From the NCBI GenBank assembly GCA_027021615.1, contig JALUTY010000061.1, forward strand, positions 1-36,611: a stretch of 36,611 nt of DNA, read 5' to 3'. The notes under the pieces were generated by a model that saw nothing but the letters and a program-made list of their open reading frames with translations, searched no databases and was not told the origin of the DNA. Below, in pieces: positions 6,966 through 15,263 of this stretch. How positions within the stretch are numbered: position 1 is the stretch's first letter; each line of letters opens with the position of its first letter. The stretch is from a bacterium (lineage in GTDB: Bacteria > Desulfobacterota > Deferrisomatia > Deferrisomatales > Deferrisomataceae). Made by a program: the position numbers and the translations under genes.

Positions 6966-7038
6966 GTCATCACCTCCTTCTCGTGCCCGGCCGACGCCCG
7001 GACCGCCCCACCGGACCGACCGAGTCGGGATTCCCCAC

Positions 7039-7102
7039 GGAGCGCCGGCGCTGGATGAGGGCGCCCCAAAGCATCGAGGTTCCCGATGCGCGCCGGCGCT
7101 CC
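7039..7102 (-). other. Large nested inverted repeat in the sbtA leader region
   Basis: GGAGCGCCGGCGC (7039-7051) is exactly reversed as GCGCCGGCGCTCC (7090-7102). Inside it, GCATCG/CGATGC (7071-7076, 7084-7089) forms a second hairpin followed on the minus strand by TTTGGGG. It lies 74-137 bases before the sbtA start and 114 or more after the P-type ATPase stop. It could be the ATPase terminator or a structured 5' leader of sbtA. Confidence 0.6.
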
Positions 7103-7119
7103 CATGGGGTGGGTCGATC

Positions 7120-7147
7120 AGCGTACCCGGAGCCAGCGGATCGTCAA
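7120..7147 (-). promoter_or_regulatory. Possible sigma-70 promoter for the selenopeptide operon
   Basis: On the minus strand TTGACG (7142-7147) and TACGCT (7120-7125) are 16 bases apart. A start near 7113 would put the nested inverted repeat inside a leader of about 148 bases. The -10 match is weak. Confidence 0.35.
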
Positions 7148-7215
7148 GTGATGGCCGGGGGCATGGCAAGAGGGACGGTCCGCTCCCCAACCTTGGGAGC
7201 AAGGGGTACGGCGCC

Positions 7216-9681
7216 CTAGCGCCGCCCCCCAAAGGCGTGCAGGGGGCGGGCGACCCGGGAGAGGAAGTGGCGATGGCGCCGCACCTCGTGCCTCATGTGG
7301 CGGTAGACCTCCACCTTGACCAGATCGGTGACCACGGCCGATACGATGGAGTAGCCCCAAACCAGGGCGACCTCGGGCCAGGTGATGGGGGTGATCAAGC
7401 CGAAGCCGTACGCCGCCAGCAGGGTTGCAGCCAGCTTGGTGGCAACCGCCGACCAGATCACAATCGGGGCCGGCCAGGGTCTCTCCCAGAAATGCCCTTT
7501 CGTTCGGCCCACGAACAGCACGAGATGGCCGGCAACGGCCATCTTCAGGAACACGTAGGTCTGAATCTGGGCCACATCCAGCCTCAGCCAGTCCATGGCG
7601 ATCAGGAGCATGCCGAAGCTGCCCACCACGCCCACGAGACCCATGGCCGTAGCCACGGTGATCACCTGATGCATCTGCCACCGCACCGGCCGTTGCTCCG
7701 CCCGAGTGCGATCGTAGGCGATGGTCATGATCGGTACGTCGTTGAGAAAGGCGAGCAGGATGATCATGATGGCTGTGATCGGGTAGAAGTCAAACGCCAT
7801 CATGGCCCCCACCACGAAGAACATGATTCGGATGGTCTCGCTGATCCGGTACACGGCGTAGGCGTTCATCCGCCCGAAGATCCGCCTAGCCTCCTCGATG
7901 GCGCTGATGATCACCGAGAGACCCGGCTCCGTGAGCACCAGGTCGGCGGCGGCGCGGGCCGCGTCGGTGGCCCCGCTCACGGCCACGCCCACATCCGCCT
8001 GCTTCAAGGCAGGGGCGTCGTTCACCCCGTCTCCGGTCATGCCGGTGATGTGGCCCCGGCCTTGGAGCAGCTTGACGATGGCGAACTTGTGCTCGGGAAA
8101 GACCTCGGCGAAGCCGTCGGCTCGCTCCACCGCCTTGGCGTCGGCCGCTCCGATGTTCCCCCCAGGGTCGAGGGGGAGCCGGGAGGCCGGTAGGATGTTG
8201 TCCCCCAGCCCCAGCTTCCTGGCGATCTGGATCGCGATGGCCAGGTTGTCACCAGTGATCATCTTCACGTGCACCCCGTAAGCCTCTGCCCGGGCGATGG
8301 TCTCGGACGAGTCCTTCTGGGGAGGGTCGAACAGGGACAAAATGCCGAGGAAGACCCAGTGCTCCTCCCCCGCCTCCTTCCGCGCCACCCCCAGGGCCCG
8401 ATATCCTTGCGAGGCAAAGGCGTCCACAGCCTCCTGGATCTGCCGGCGCTCCTCCTCGCAGAGGTCTGACAACTCCATGATCACCTGGGGTGCCCCTTTG
8501 GCCACTTGGAACACCTTGCCTTCGGCATCCTCCACCGTCGACTCGGTGCGCTTCCGAACCGGGTCGAAGGGCACAAAGGTGCGGAGCCGGAAGCTCCGGA
8601 GCGCCGCCGGCTCCTTCAACCCCTCCAGCACCGCCTGGTCGATGGCGTCCCGGTCCTCCGGCCGGGACGCCAGGGCCGCAGCCACGAGCACCTCCTGGGG
8701 GCTCGCGGCACGGAAGACCCTGACCTCGCCCAGCGTCAGACGGTTCTGGGTCAGGGTTCCCGTCTTGTCCGAGCACAGCACGTCCATGCTCGCCATCTCT
8801 TCGATGGACTCCAGCCGGGTGACGATGGCCTTCTTCCGGGAGAGCGCGGCAGCCCCCACGGCCATGGTCATGGACAGGACCGCGGGCATGGCGACCGGGA
8901 TGGACGCCACGGTCAGGATCAAGGCGAACTGGATCAGGTCCAGCCACGGGGTGCCCCGGTGGAGCTGCTGGAGCAGAAGCACGGCCACCAGGGCGAGGCT
9001 CACGTAGATGAGGTAGTCGCCGATGGTCAGCACCGCCCTCTGGAAGTGGGAGACGGTCCGGGCCTGCTCCACCAGCCGGGCGGTCCTCCCGAACCGGGTC
9101 TCCTTGCCCGTGGCCACCACCTGGGCCACAACCTCCCCCTGCTTGGCCACGGTGCCCGAGTAGGCGGTGTCCCCCGCCCTGACGGTAACCGGCAGAGACT
9201 CGCCGGTGAGGGCCGACTGGTCCACGCTGAGGTAGTCCCCTTCGACGATCCTCACGTCAGCCGGGATCACGTCCCCGAGCCGGATGCGGATGATGTCGCC
9301 CGGCACCAGGCCGGCTGCCTCGATCTCCTGCCACCTGTCGTCGCGCAGCACCCTCGCCCTGTGGGCCAGCTGCCTTTTGAGGGCCTCCACCGCGTTGCCA
9401 GCGGTGTACTCCTGCCAGAACCCCACCGCCGCGTTGAAGATTAGGAGGCCCACGATGATCCAGAAGTCCGCCCAGTGGTGCACGATGGCCGAGAGCACCG
9501 CGGCCACCTCGATCATCCACGCGATGGGGCCCCAGAAGTACCCCAGCAGCCGCAGCAGGGTGGAAACACGCTCCTCCTCCAAGGCGTTCGGGCCGTACTT
9601 CTGAAGCCTCAGTGCCGCCTCTCGGGAGGTGAGCCCCCTGAGCGCTGCGGAGTCTTTCCGTGCCTCGCCACCCTCTCCCAT
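7216..9681 (-). CDS. Plasma-membrane proton-type P-type ATPase (P3A family)
   Basis: An 821-residue integral membrane cation pump. The actuator motif TGES is at 159-162, IPVAMPAVLSMTMAVGA at about 261-277 is the M4 signature typical of H+-ATPases, and phosphorylated D305 sits in DKTGTLT. Further landmarks are KGAPQVI (nucleotide site), MITGDN, and the hinge TGDGVNDAPALKQAD. Paired hydrophobic segments lie near residues 43-90, 222-285 and in the last 230 residues, consistent with about ten helices. The length is close to other bacterial and archaeal P3A pumps. The ATG at 9681 is preceded by GAGGAGGGTGTTTCC. It would export protons at the cost of ATP, although the transported ion is inferred from family. 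Its stop lies about 250 bases before the selenopeptide gene on the same strand, with a promoter-like and hairpin region between. Confidence 0.93.
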   Translation of the reverse strand: MGEGGEARKDSAALRGLTSREAALRLQKYGPNALEEERVSTLLRLLGYFWGPIAWMIEVAAVLSAIVHHWADFWIIVGLLIFNAAVGFWQEYTAGNAVEALKRQLAHRARVLRDDRWQEIEAAGLVPGDIIRIRLGDVIPADVRIVEGDYLSVDQSALTGESLPVTVRAGDTAYSGTVAKQGEVVAQVVATGKETRFGRTARLVEQARTVSHFQRAVLTIGDYLIYVSLALVAVLLLQQLHRGTPWLDLIQFALILTVASIPVAMPAVLSMTMAVGAAALSRKKAIVTRLESIEEMASMDVLCSDKTGTLTQNRLTLGEVRVFRAASPQEVLVAAALASRPEDRDAIDQAVLEGLKEPAALRSFRLRTFVPFDPVRKRTESTVEDAEGKVFQVAKGAPQVIMELSDLCEEERRQIQEAVDAFASQGYRALGVARKEAGEEHWVFLGILSLFDPPQKDSSETIARAEAYGVHVKMITGDNLAIAIQIARKLGLGDNILPASRLPLDPGGNIGAADAKAVERADGFAEVFPEHKFAIVKLLQGRGHITGMTGDGVNDAPALKQADVGVAVSGATDAARAAADLVLTEPGLSVIISAIEEARRIFGRMNAYAVYRISETIRIMFFVVGAMMAFDFYPITAIMIILLAFLNDVPIMTIAYDRTRAEQRPVRWQMHQVITVATAMGLVGVVGSFGMLLIAMDWLRLDVAQIQTYVFLKMAVAGHLVLFVGRTKGHFWERPWPAPIVIWSAVATKLAATLLAAYGFGLITPITWPEVALVWGYSIVSAVVTDLVKVEVYRHMRHEVRRHRHFLSRVARPLHAFGGRR

Positions 9682-9696
9682 GGAAACACCCTCCTC

Positions 9697-10320
9697 GGCC
9701 CGCGGGCCTCGTCCCCCGAGTTCTCAACTCCGTATCGCACCCCCTTTTGCCAAGGCCCCCCGAGCGGGCAGGAGCCTACCGGCGGGTCTCCCTCAGGGGA
9801 GACCCGCGCCCCTCGGCACGCTCCCGCACCCCCATCTTCACCAGCGCCCCGGTCCCCCTCGGCCCCAGATCTTCGGACCGGCCGAGAACTTCGAACCGGG
9901 GCAGGGCCACCCTCCCCCCCGACTGCCCTGCCCACCCGCACCGCAACCCATCGCCTGGCACCGTTGGCACCGCCCCACCCGGGGATGCAGGTGCCCCGTT
10001 CCGACGGCGTGAACCTTACCACTGCTCTGTAGCAGAGGGGGGCGAGGAAGCAAGGGGCGCACGGCCGGAAGTAAATCCCATGCCCCTTGGCCGCAACGCC
10101 CCGGACCAACGAGAGTTACCCTCCCTGCTTCCTGGCCCCGCAGGGGCCTGACAATGCTTCCCATCCACAACGTTTTTTTGCCTTGACAGGAGAGCTACGG
10201 TCTGACAGCTTGTTGACCGGGCGCCCAGTTACTTCGAGCGGGCGATGTTTTTGCTGGGTCCCAAAGATCAAACGCAGGTGTGCCGCGCCCCATACGGACC
10301 GCCCCCAAGCCCCAGCAGGG
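9697..10320. other. Intergenic region of about 640 bases between divergent genes
   Basis: This separates the ATPase (minus) from the acyl-CoA ligase (plus), so it must hold both promoters, but I see no convincing pair of boxes. A fragment of the dispersed repeat lies at 10056-10089. Candidate short frames here lack ribosome sites and similarity that I recognise. Confidence 0.5.
10056..10089 (+). repeat. Dispersed intergenic repeat, fragment B
   Basis: GCGCACGGCCGGAAG followed by a variant of the CCCATGCCCC terminus matches the right end of copy A. Only this half is recognisable. Confidence 0.45.
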
Positions 10321-10335
10321 AAAGGAGGACAGACC

Positions 10336-12009
10336 ATGACGGTTGCGACCGTGAAGGGGTTCCCGTCGACCTCGGGGGACGACTACCCGCTCAACCTGCT
10401 CGCGTTCCTCCAGCATGCGGCCCGCACGTACCCAGAGGTGGAGGTGGTGTCCCGCCGGCTGGACGGGAGCCTGGTCCGCTCCACCTACGGGGAGGTCTAC
10501 CGCCGGGTGTGCCGGCTGGCCAACGCCCTTCGGAAGCTGGGGGTGCGGCCCGGGGACCGGATCGGGGCCCTGGACTGGAACACCCACCGGTACTTGGAGT
10601 CGTACTTTGCCGTGGCCGGCCTGGGGGCCGTGCTCCTGCAGGTCAACCCGCGGATCTCGGCGGCCGAGCGCCGGTACGTGCTCGAGCACAGCGGTGCGAG
10701 GTTCCTGCTGGTGAGCGAGTCCCTGCTTCCCGTGATCGAGCCGTTGGCCGGGGACCTCGCCGGGGTGGAGGGGTACGTGGTCCTGGGCGATGGGGACGCG
10801 GGCGGGGTCCGGACCCGTCTCTCCCCGGTGTACGGCTACGAGGATCTGCTGGCGGACGCGCCGGAGGAGATCGGGTGGCCCGCGGTGGACGAGACCTCGG
10901 CCGCCACCGCCTGCTACACCTCGGGCACCACCGGCAGGCCCAAGGGGGTGTACCACTCCCACCGGGCCCTGTATCTCCATACCCTCACGATGGCCCTGAT
11001 GGTGGGGTTGCGGGCGCGGGACGTGGTAATGCAGACGGTGCCCATGTTCCACGCCCAGGGGTGGGGCCTCTTTTTCTGCGCGCCCCTGGCCGGGGCCACG
11101 CTGGTGCTCCCGGGGCGCTACACGCTGGAGGACCCCTCGCCCCTGGTGGGCCTGCTGGTGGCCGAGAAGGTGACGGTCACCTGCGGGGCGCCGGCGATCT
11201 TCCTGCCCATGCTGGAGCACCTGCGCCGGCTCGACCCCAAGCCCGACCTCTCGGGGCTCCGGATGCTCTCAGGGGCCACCGAGCCGCCCCTGTCGATGAT
11301 GCGCGGGTTCTGGGAGCTCGGGGGAGCCGAGGTGATCCACGCGTACGGCGCCACCGAGACCGCGCCCCTGGCCACGATGAACCTCCTCAAGCCGTCCCTC
11401 GAGGGCCTGGGGGTCGAGGAGCGCTGGGACCTTCGTCGCAAGCAGGGGCTTCCGGTGTGCGGGATCGACCTGAAGGTGGTGACCCCGGACGGTCGGGAGG
11501 CCCCGGCCGACGGGAAGACCGTGGGCGAGGTGTGGATCCGGGGGCCGTGGGTCACCACCTCGTACCACAACGACGAGCGCACGGCCGAGGCGTTCTCCGA
11601 GGGATACTGGCGCAGCGGCGACGCCGGCACCATCGACCCCAACGGCTACCTGAAGATCACGGACCGGTTCAAGGACCTGATCAAGAGCGGGGGCGAGTGG
11701 ATCTCGTCCATCGACCTGGAGAACGCCATCATGGCCCATCCCCTGGTGAAGGAAGCGGCCGTCATCGGCGTGCCCCATCCCAAGTGGGAGGAGAGGCCCC
11801 TGGCCCTGGTGGTGCTCCAGGAAGGGGCGAAGGGTCAGGTCTCCGAGCAGGAGATCCGGGAGTCCCTGCTGCCCCGGTTCGCCCGGTGGCAGCTTCCGGA
11901 CGAGGTGCTGTTCGTCGACGAGATCCCCAAAACGAGCGTGGGCAAGTTCGCCAAGCGGGTGCTCCGCGACATCTACCGCAACCGGTACGGCGGGGGGCCC
12001 GAGCGGTGA
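10336..12009 (+). CDS. AMP-forming acyl-CoA ligase (medium/long-chain fatty acid-CoA ligase-like)
   Basis: A 557-residue adenylate-forming enzyme that would activate a carboxylic acid with ATP and CoA. It has the phosphate loop [12 protein letters not shown], the substrate/AMP motif YGATETAP, the hinge region [15 protein letters not shown] and the C-terminal catalytic lysine context [11 protein letters not shown]. The order and spacing resemble the AlkK/DmdB type (medium-chain or methylmercaptopropionate ligases). ATG 10336 follows AAAGGAGGACAGACC; longer in-frame starts upstream have no ribosome site. It is the first gene of a plus-strand catabolic run, where a ligase would supply the CoA ester for the enzymes that follow. 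The true acid cannot be read from sequence. Confidence 0.92.
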   Translation: MTVATVKGFPSTSGDDYPLNLLAFLQHAARTYPEVEVVSRRLDGSLVRSTYGEVYRRVCRLANALRKLGVRPGDRIGALDWNTHRYLESYFAVAGLGAVLLQVNPRISAAERRYVLEHSGARFLLVSESLLPVIEPLAGDLAGVEGYVVLGDGDAGGVRTRLSPVYGYEDLLADAPEEIGWPAVDETSAATACYTSGTTGRPKGVYHSHRALYLHTLTMALMVGLRARDVVMQTVPMFHAQGWGLFFCAPLAGATLVLPGRYTLEDPSPLVGLLVAEKVTVTCGAPAIFLPMLEHLRRLDPKPDLSGLRMLSGATEPPLSMMRGFWELGGAEVIHAYGATETAPLATMNLLKPSLEGLGVEERWDLRRKQGLPVCGIDLKVVTPDGREAPADGKTVGEVWIRGPWVTTSYHNDERTAEAFSEGYWRSGDAGTIDPNGYLKITDRFKDLIKSGGEWISSIDLENAIMAHPLVKEAAVIGVPHPKWEERPLALVVLQEGAKGQVSEQEIRESLLPRFARWQLPDEVLFVDEIPKTSVGKFAKRVLRDIYRNRYGGGPER

Positions 12010-12132
12010 TCGGTGACGGGTGACGGGTAACGGAGGCTCAGGTGACCCCTCACCTGCCACCTGTGACCCGTCACCTGTCACGGAAGTCCCCACCCGTCAC
12101 GGGTCACCGATCACCCGTCACCGACTTCCACC
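12006..12132. repeat. GTCACCCG-type short tandem repeat spacer
   Basis: The spacer is built from variants of GTGACGGGT and its complement (ACCCGTCAC, GATCACCCGTCAC), giving several possible hairpins. Shorter pieces of the same unit occur in the spacers at 15140-15175 and 16980-17010 of the same cluster. Confidence 0.7.
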
Positions 12133-12145
12133 GGAGGTTCCAACC

Positions 12146-13597
12146 ATGGCAGGCATCGTCGCGTTCGGGGCCCACGTTCCCCGCTACCGCCTGGACCGGG
12201 GCCGGATCCTGAAGGCCGTGGGCTGGGCCCAGCCCGCCACGGCGGCCCGAGCCCGGGGACAGAAGGCCGTGGCCAACCACGACGAGGACGCCATCACCGC
12301 GGCCGTGGCCGCGGCCCGAAACGCCGGGGCCTTCGGGCCCGGGGCCGGGGTGGGTTCCCTCTACCTCGCATCCACGAGCGCCCCGTACGCCGAGCGCCAG
12401 AACAGCGCCATCGCAGCCGAGGCCCTGGGCCTGGGCGACGCGATGCGCTCGGCCGACGTCACGGGCTCAGCCCGGGCCGGCACCACGGCCCTGCTGGCGG
12501 CCCTGGCCGACGTGACCTCGGGCCGGGCGGGGCGGGCCCTGGTGTGCGCGGGCGAGGTGCGCCGGGCCAGGCCAGGCAGCGTGGAGGAGCACCTCCTCGG
12601 CGACGGCGGCGCGGCCGTGTGCGTGGGGGCGGAGGGGGCGCTGGCCGAGTTGGTGGGCTCCCACTCGGTGTCCTGCGACTTCCCCGACCGGGTTCGGGGC
12701 TCGGACCGGCCCCTGGGGCGCTCCTGGGAGGAGCGATGGGTCCGGGACGAGGGCCTCCTGGGCCTTCTGCCGGGCGCCGTGTCGGCCTACCTGGAGCGGT
12801 GCGGCCTGGAGCCGGGGGTGTTCTCGAAGGTGGTGCTCCCGGTCGCCTCCCTCCGGGACGCGGCGCGGGTGGCCCGGGCCCTTGGGCTTTCCGTCGAGGT
12901 GCTCGTGGACCCCCTGGCCCACCGGGTCGGGCACACCGGGGCGGCCCATCCCCTGCTCCTGCTGTGCCGGGCCCTGGAGGAGGCCGAACCGGGCGAGGAG
13001 ATCCTGCTGGTGGGGTTCGGAAGCGGGGTCGACGTGCTCCACTTCCGGGCCACCGACGCGGTCCGGTCGTTCCGGCCGAGGCGCACGGTCGGCGAACTCC
13101 TGAAGATGGGCAAGGACCTGGGCTCCTACGAGAAGTACGCCGCGTTCCGGGATCTGCTGGCCGTGGAGACTGGCATGCGCGGGGAGTTCGAGCCCGAGAC
13201 CCCCATGTCGGTGGTGTGGCGCCACCGCCGGACCATCCTGGGGCTCGTGGGCAGCCGCTGCCGGCGGTGCGGGACGCCCCAGTTCCCGCCCCAGCGGGTG
13301 TGCGCCAACGGAGCGTGCCGCGCCGTGGACGAGATGGAGCCCCACCCCTTCGCGGACAGGCCTTGCCGGGTGTTCAGCTACACGGCCGATCTTCTGGCCT
13401 GGAGCCCGAACCCGCCGCTGATCTACGGCGTGGTGGACTTCGAAGGCGGCGGGCGGATGATGGTGGAGTTCACCGACTGCGACCTCGAGGACCTGGCCGT
13501 GGGCCTGCCGGTGGACCTCGTGTTCCGCCGGAAGTACCACGACCGACAGCGGGGCATTCACACGTACTTCTGGAAGTGCGTGCCGGCGGCCTCCTGA
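12146..13597 (+). CDS. HMG-CoA synthase-like protein fused to a DUF35 zinc-ribbon/OB domain, catalytic Cys absent
   Basis: A 483-residue two-part protein. Residues 1 to about 345 have the thiolase-superfamily HMG-CoA synthase fold (start IVAFGAHVPRYRLDRGRI, LLGDGGAAVCVGAEG, HTGAAHPLLLL, VGFGSGVDVLHF). Where archaeal HMG-CoA synthases have the nucleophile in ACKAGTAA, this one reads SARAGTTA, so A109 replaces the Cys. The C-terminus is a DUF35 module: a rubredoxin-like zinc ribbon, C-x2-C-x10-C-x4-C (SRCRRCG, VCANGAC), followed by an OB-fold (CRVFSYTADLL, PPLIYGVVDFEGGGRMM). DUF35 proteins bind acyl-CoA and support thiolases or aldolases, for example BbsA with BbsB. The thiolase gene follows directly, so this protein is probably its non-catalytic partner or a scaffold. 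ATG 12146 has CGGAGGTTCCAACC. Confidence 0.85.
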   Translation: MAGIVAFGAHVPRYRLDRGRILKAVGWAQPATAARARGQKAVANHDEDAITAAVAAARNAGAFGPGAGVGSLYLASTSAPYAERQNSAIAAEALGLGDAMRSADVTGSARAGTTALLAALADVTSGRAGRALVCAGEVRRARPGSVEEHLLGDGGAAVCVGAEGALAELVGSHSVSCDFPDRVRGSDRPLGRSWEERWVRDEGLLGLLPGAVSAYLERCGLEPGVFSKVVLPVASLRDAARVARALGLSVEVLVDPLAHRVGHTGAAHPLLLLCRALEEAEPGEEILLVGFGSGVDVLHFRATDAVRSFRPRRTVGELLKMGKDLGSYEKYAAFRDLLAVETGMRGEFEPETPMSVVWRHRRTILGLVGSRCRRCGTPQFPPQRVCANGACRAVDEMEPHPFADRPCRVFSYTADLLAWSPNPPLIYGVVDFEGGGRMMVEFTDCDLEDLAVGLPVDLVFRRKYHDRQRGIHTYFWKCVPAAS

Positions 13598-13810
13598 GGA
13601 AGGCCCTGGGGGCGTCTGCAGGCGCAGGTTCCTACCGGCGGGCAGAGCAGGCCGGCTGCCGCGGGCACGGTCGCCCGCAGCCCTCCCGCCAGCGCCGGAG
13701 GGTTTTCTTCGACCGACGACCAGCGACCGAGGACCGAAGTTCTTGGGAGCATCGTCAGAGACGCCTGCGGGGCCGTCTAGAGACTAGAAACTAGAGACTA
13801 GACCATGCTT

Positions 13811-13934
13811 CCCGGACCGTGAGGTGGAGGCGAAGAGGCATGGTAATGCCTAGAACATGTGAAAATCCGGGAGGTTTTCAAGCCTCCCAGCGTCCCAACC
13901 TCCTAGCGTCCTAGCGGAAGTTACATGGAAGGAG
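13811..13934 (+). repeat. Duplicated upstream block, copy 1 (before the thiolase gene)
   Basis: About 120 bases are nearly identical to 18121-18238. They include GGTGGAGGCGAAGAGGCATGG, the hairpin GGCAT-GGTA-ATGCC, GAGGTTTTCAA, a CCTAGCGTCCTAGCGG microrepeat and GGAAGTTACATG, ending in the ribosome site of the next gene. The two copies differ mainly in the number of CCTAGCGT-type units. The rest of the gap (13598-13810) has a CTAGAGACTAGAAACTAG simple repeat and nothing else I recognise. Confidence 0.85.
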
Positions 13935-13940
13935 ACGGCC

Positions 13941-15137
13941 ATGGCGAGCGGGATCCGGGACAAGGTGGCAATCGTGGGGATGGGGTGCACGCGGTTCGGC
14001 GAACGGTGGGACGCGGACGCCGCGGACCTGATCGTGGAGGCGTTCCAGGAGGCCGTGGAGGACGCCGGCATCGGGCCCGAGGAGATCCAGGCCGCCTGGC
14101 TCGGGACCTGCTTCGAGGAGGTCCACCTGGGCAAGAGCGGCATCCCCTTGGCCCAGGCCCTAAAGCTGCCCGGCATCCCCGTGACCCGGGTCGAGAACTT
14201 CTGCGCCACCGGCACCGAGGCGTTCCGGGGCGCGTGCTACGCCGTGGCCTCGGGCGCCTGCGACATCGCCCTGGCCCTGGGGGTGGAAAAGCTCAAGGAC
14301 ACCGGGTACGGGGGGCTCCCGGGGTTCGACACCGCCATGGGCACCCTGAACCGGTTCATCCTGCCCGCGTTCACGGCCCCGGGGGGGTTCGCCCTGATGG
14401 CCACCCGCTACTTTGCCGAGCACGGCATCTCCCCGGACGAGGGCAAGGCGGCCCTTGCGCGCATCTCGGTCAAGAGCCACCGGGCCGGGGCCATGAACCC
14501 CAAGGCCCACCTGCGCACCGAGATCACCCCGGAGCAGGTGCTCCAGGCGCCGATCGTGGCCTGGCCCCTGGGCCTGTTCGACTGCTGCGGCGTGAGCGAC
14601 GGGGCGGCCGCCGCCATCGTGACAACCCCTGAGATCGCCCGGTCGCTCCGGCCGGACCCCGTGCGGGTGAAAGCGCTCCAGATCGCGGCCACGTCGGGCG
14701 AGGAGCTCTACACCACCAACTGGGACGGCACCCACCTGCCCACCACGGCCCGGGCGGCGGCCCGCGCCTGCGAGGAGGCCGGGGTGCGCAGCCCCCGGGA
14801 CGAGATCGGAGTCCTCGAGGTCCACGACTGCTTCTCGATCACCGAGCTCGTCACCTACGAAGACCTGGGCATCTCTCCCCGGGGCCGGGCCATCCGGGAC
14901 GTGAACGACGGGCTGTTCGAGCTGGAGGGGGCGATCCCGTGCCAGCCCGACGGGGGCCTGAAGTGCTTCGGTCACCCCATCGGCGCCTCCGGGATCCGGA
15001 TGATCTACGAGGTGTACAAGCAGCTCCAGCACAGGGCCGGCCCCCGGCAGGTGAAGGACCCGAAGCTGGGGCTCACCCACAACCTGGGGGGCATCCCCCT
15101 GTTCAGTGTGTGCAGCATCGGGATCTTCGGGCTGTGA
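13941..15137 (+). CDS. Thiolase family protein (SCP-x/BbsB-like acyl-CoA acyltransferase)
   Basis: A 398-residue thiolase that would cleave a 3-oxoacyl-CoA with CoA. The nucleophile is C88 in ENFCATGTEAFRGAC, H295 lies in EVHDCFSITE, and H345 lies in CFGHPIGASG, where the family normally has this C-x-G-H-P motif. The sequence is of the sterol-carrier-protein/thiolase type without an SCP2 domain, the same group as BbsB, which works with a DUF35 partner. The HMG-CoA-synthase/DUF35 fusion gene lies immediately upstream. ATG 13941 follows AAGGAGACGGCC, and the duplicated block at 13811-13934 ends in that ribosome site. Confidence 0.9.
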   Translation: MASGIRDKVAIVGMGCTRFGERWDADAADLIVEAFQEAVEDAGIGPEEIQAAWLGTCFEEVHLGKSGIPLAQALKLPGIPVTRVENFCATGTEAFRGACYAVASGACDIALALGVEKLKDTGYGGLPGFDTAMGTLNRFILPAFTAPGGFALMATRYFAEHGISPDEGKAALARISVKSHRAGAMNPKAHLRTEITPEQVLQAPIVAWPLGLFDCCGVSDGAAAAIVTTPEIARSLRPDPVRVKALQIAATSGEELYTTNWDGTHLPTTARAAARACEEAGVRSPRDEIGVLEVHDCFSITELVTYEDLGISPRGRAIRDVNDGLFELEGAIPCQPDGGLKCFGHPIGASGIRMIYEVYKQLQHRAGPRQVKDPKLGLTHNLGGIPLFSVCSIGIFGL

Positions 15138-15263
15138 GCAAGTCACCCGTCACGGATCACCCGTCACGCGTCACCGCTTTTCGAGCCTCCCCGCCGTGCG
15201 ACCGACGAACCTCCTCCCGGGCGGCCCGGGGGCTCCCAACCCTTTTGGAGACAGGAGGTGGCC

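Noticed and set aside
6855..7232. 125-codon minus-strand frame ending at the first TGA
   Set aside because: The true start is the ATG at 6965 with the strong ribosome site, and the TGA is best read as selenocysteine, not stop.
5584..8193. 869-codon plus-strand open frame
   Set aside because: It lies opposite the maturase, selenopeptide and ATPase genes; GC-rich DNA leaves long antisense frames open, and it has no ribosome site or motif.
12006..12132. Possible CRISPR array in the tandem repeats
   Set aside because: Units are under 15 bases, variable, and lack regular unique spacers; no cas genes are present.
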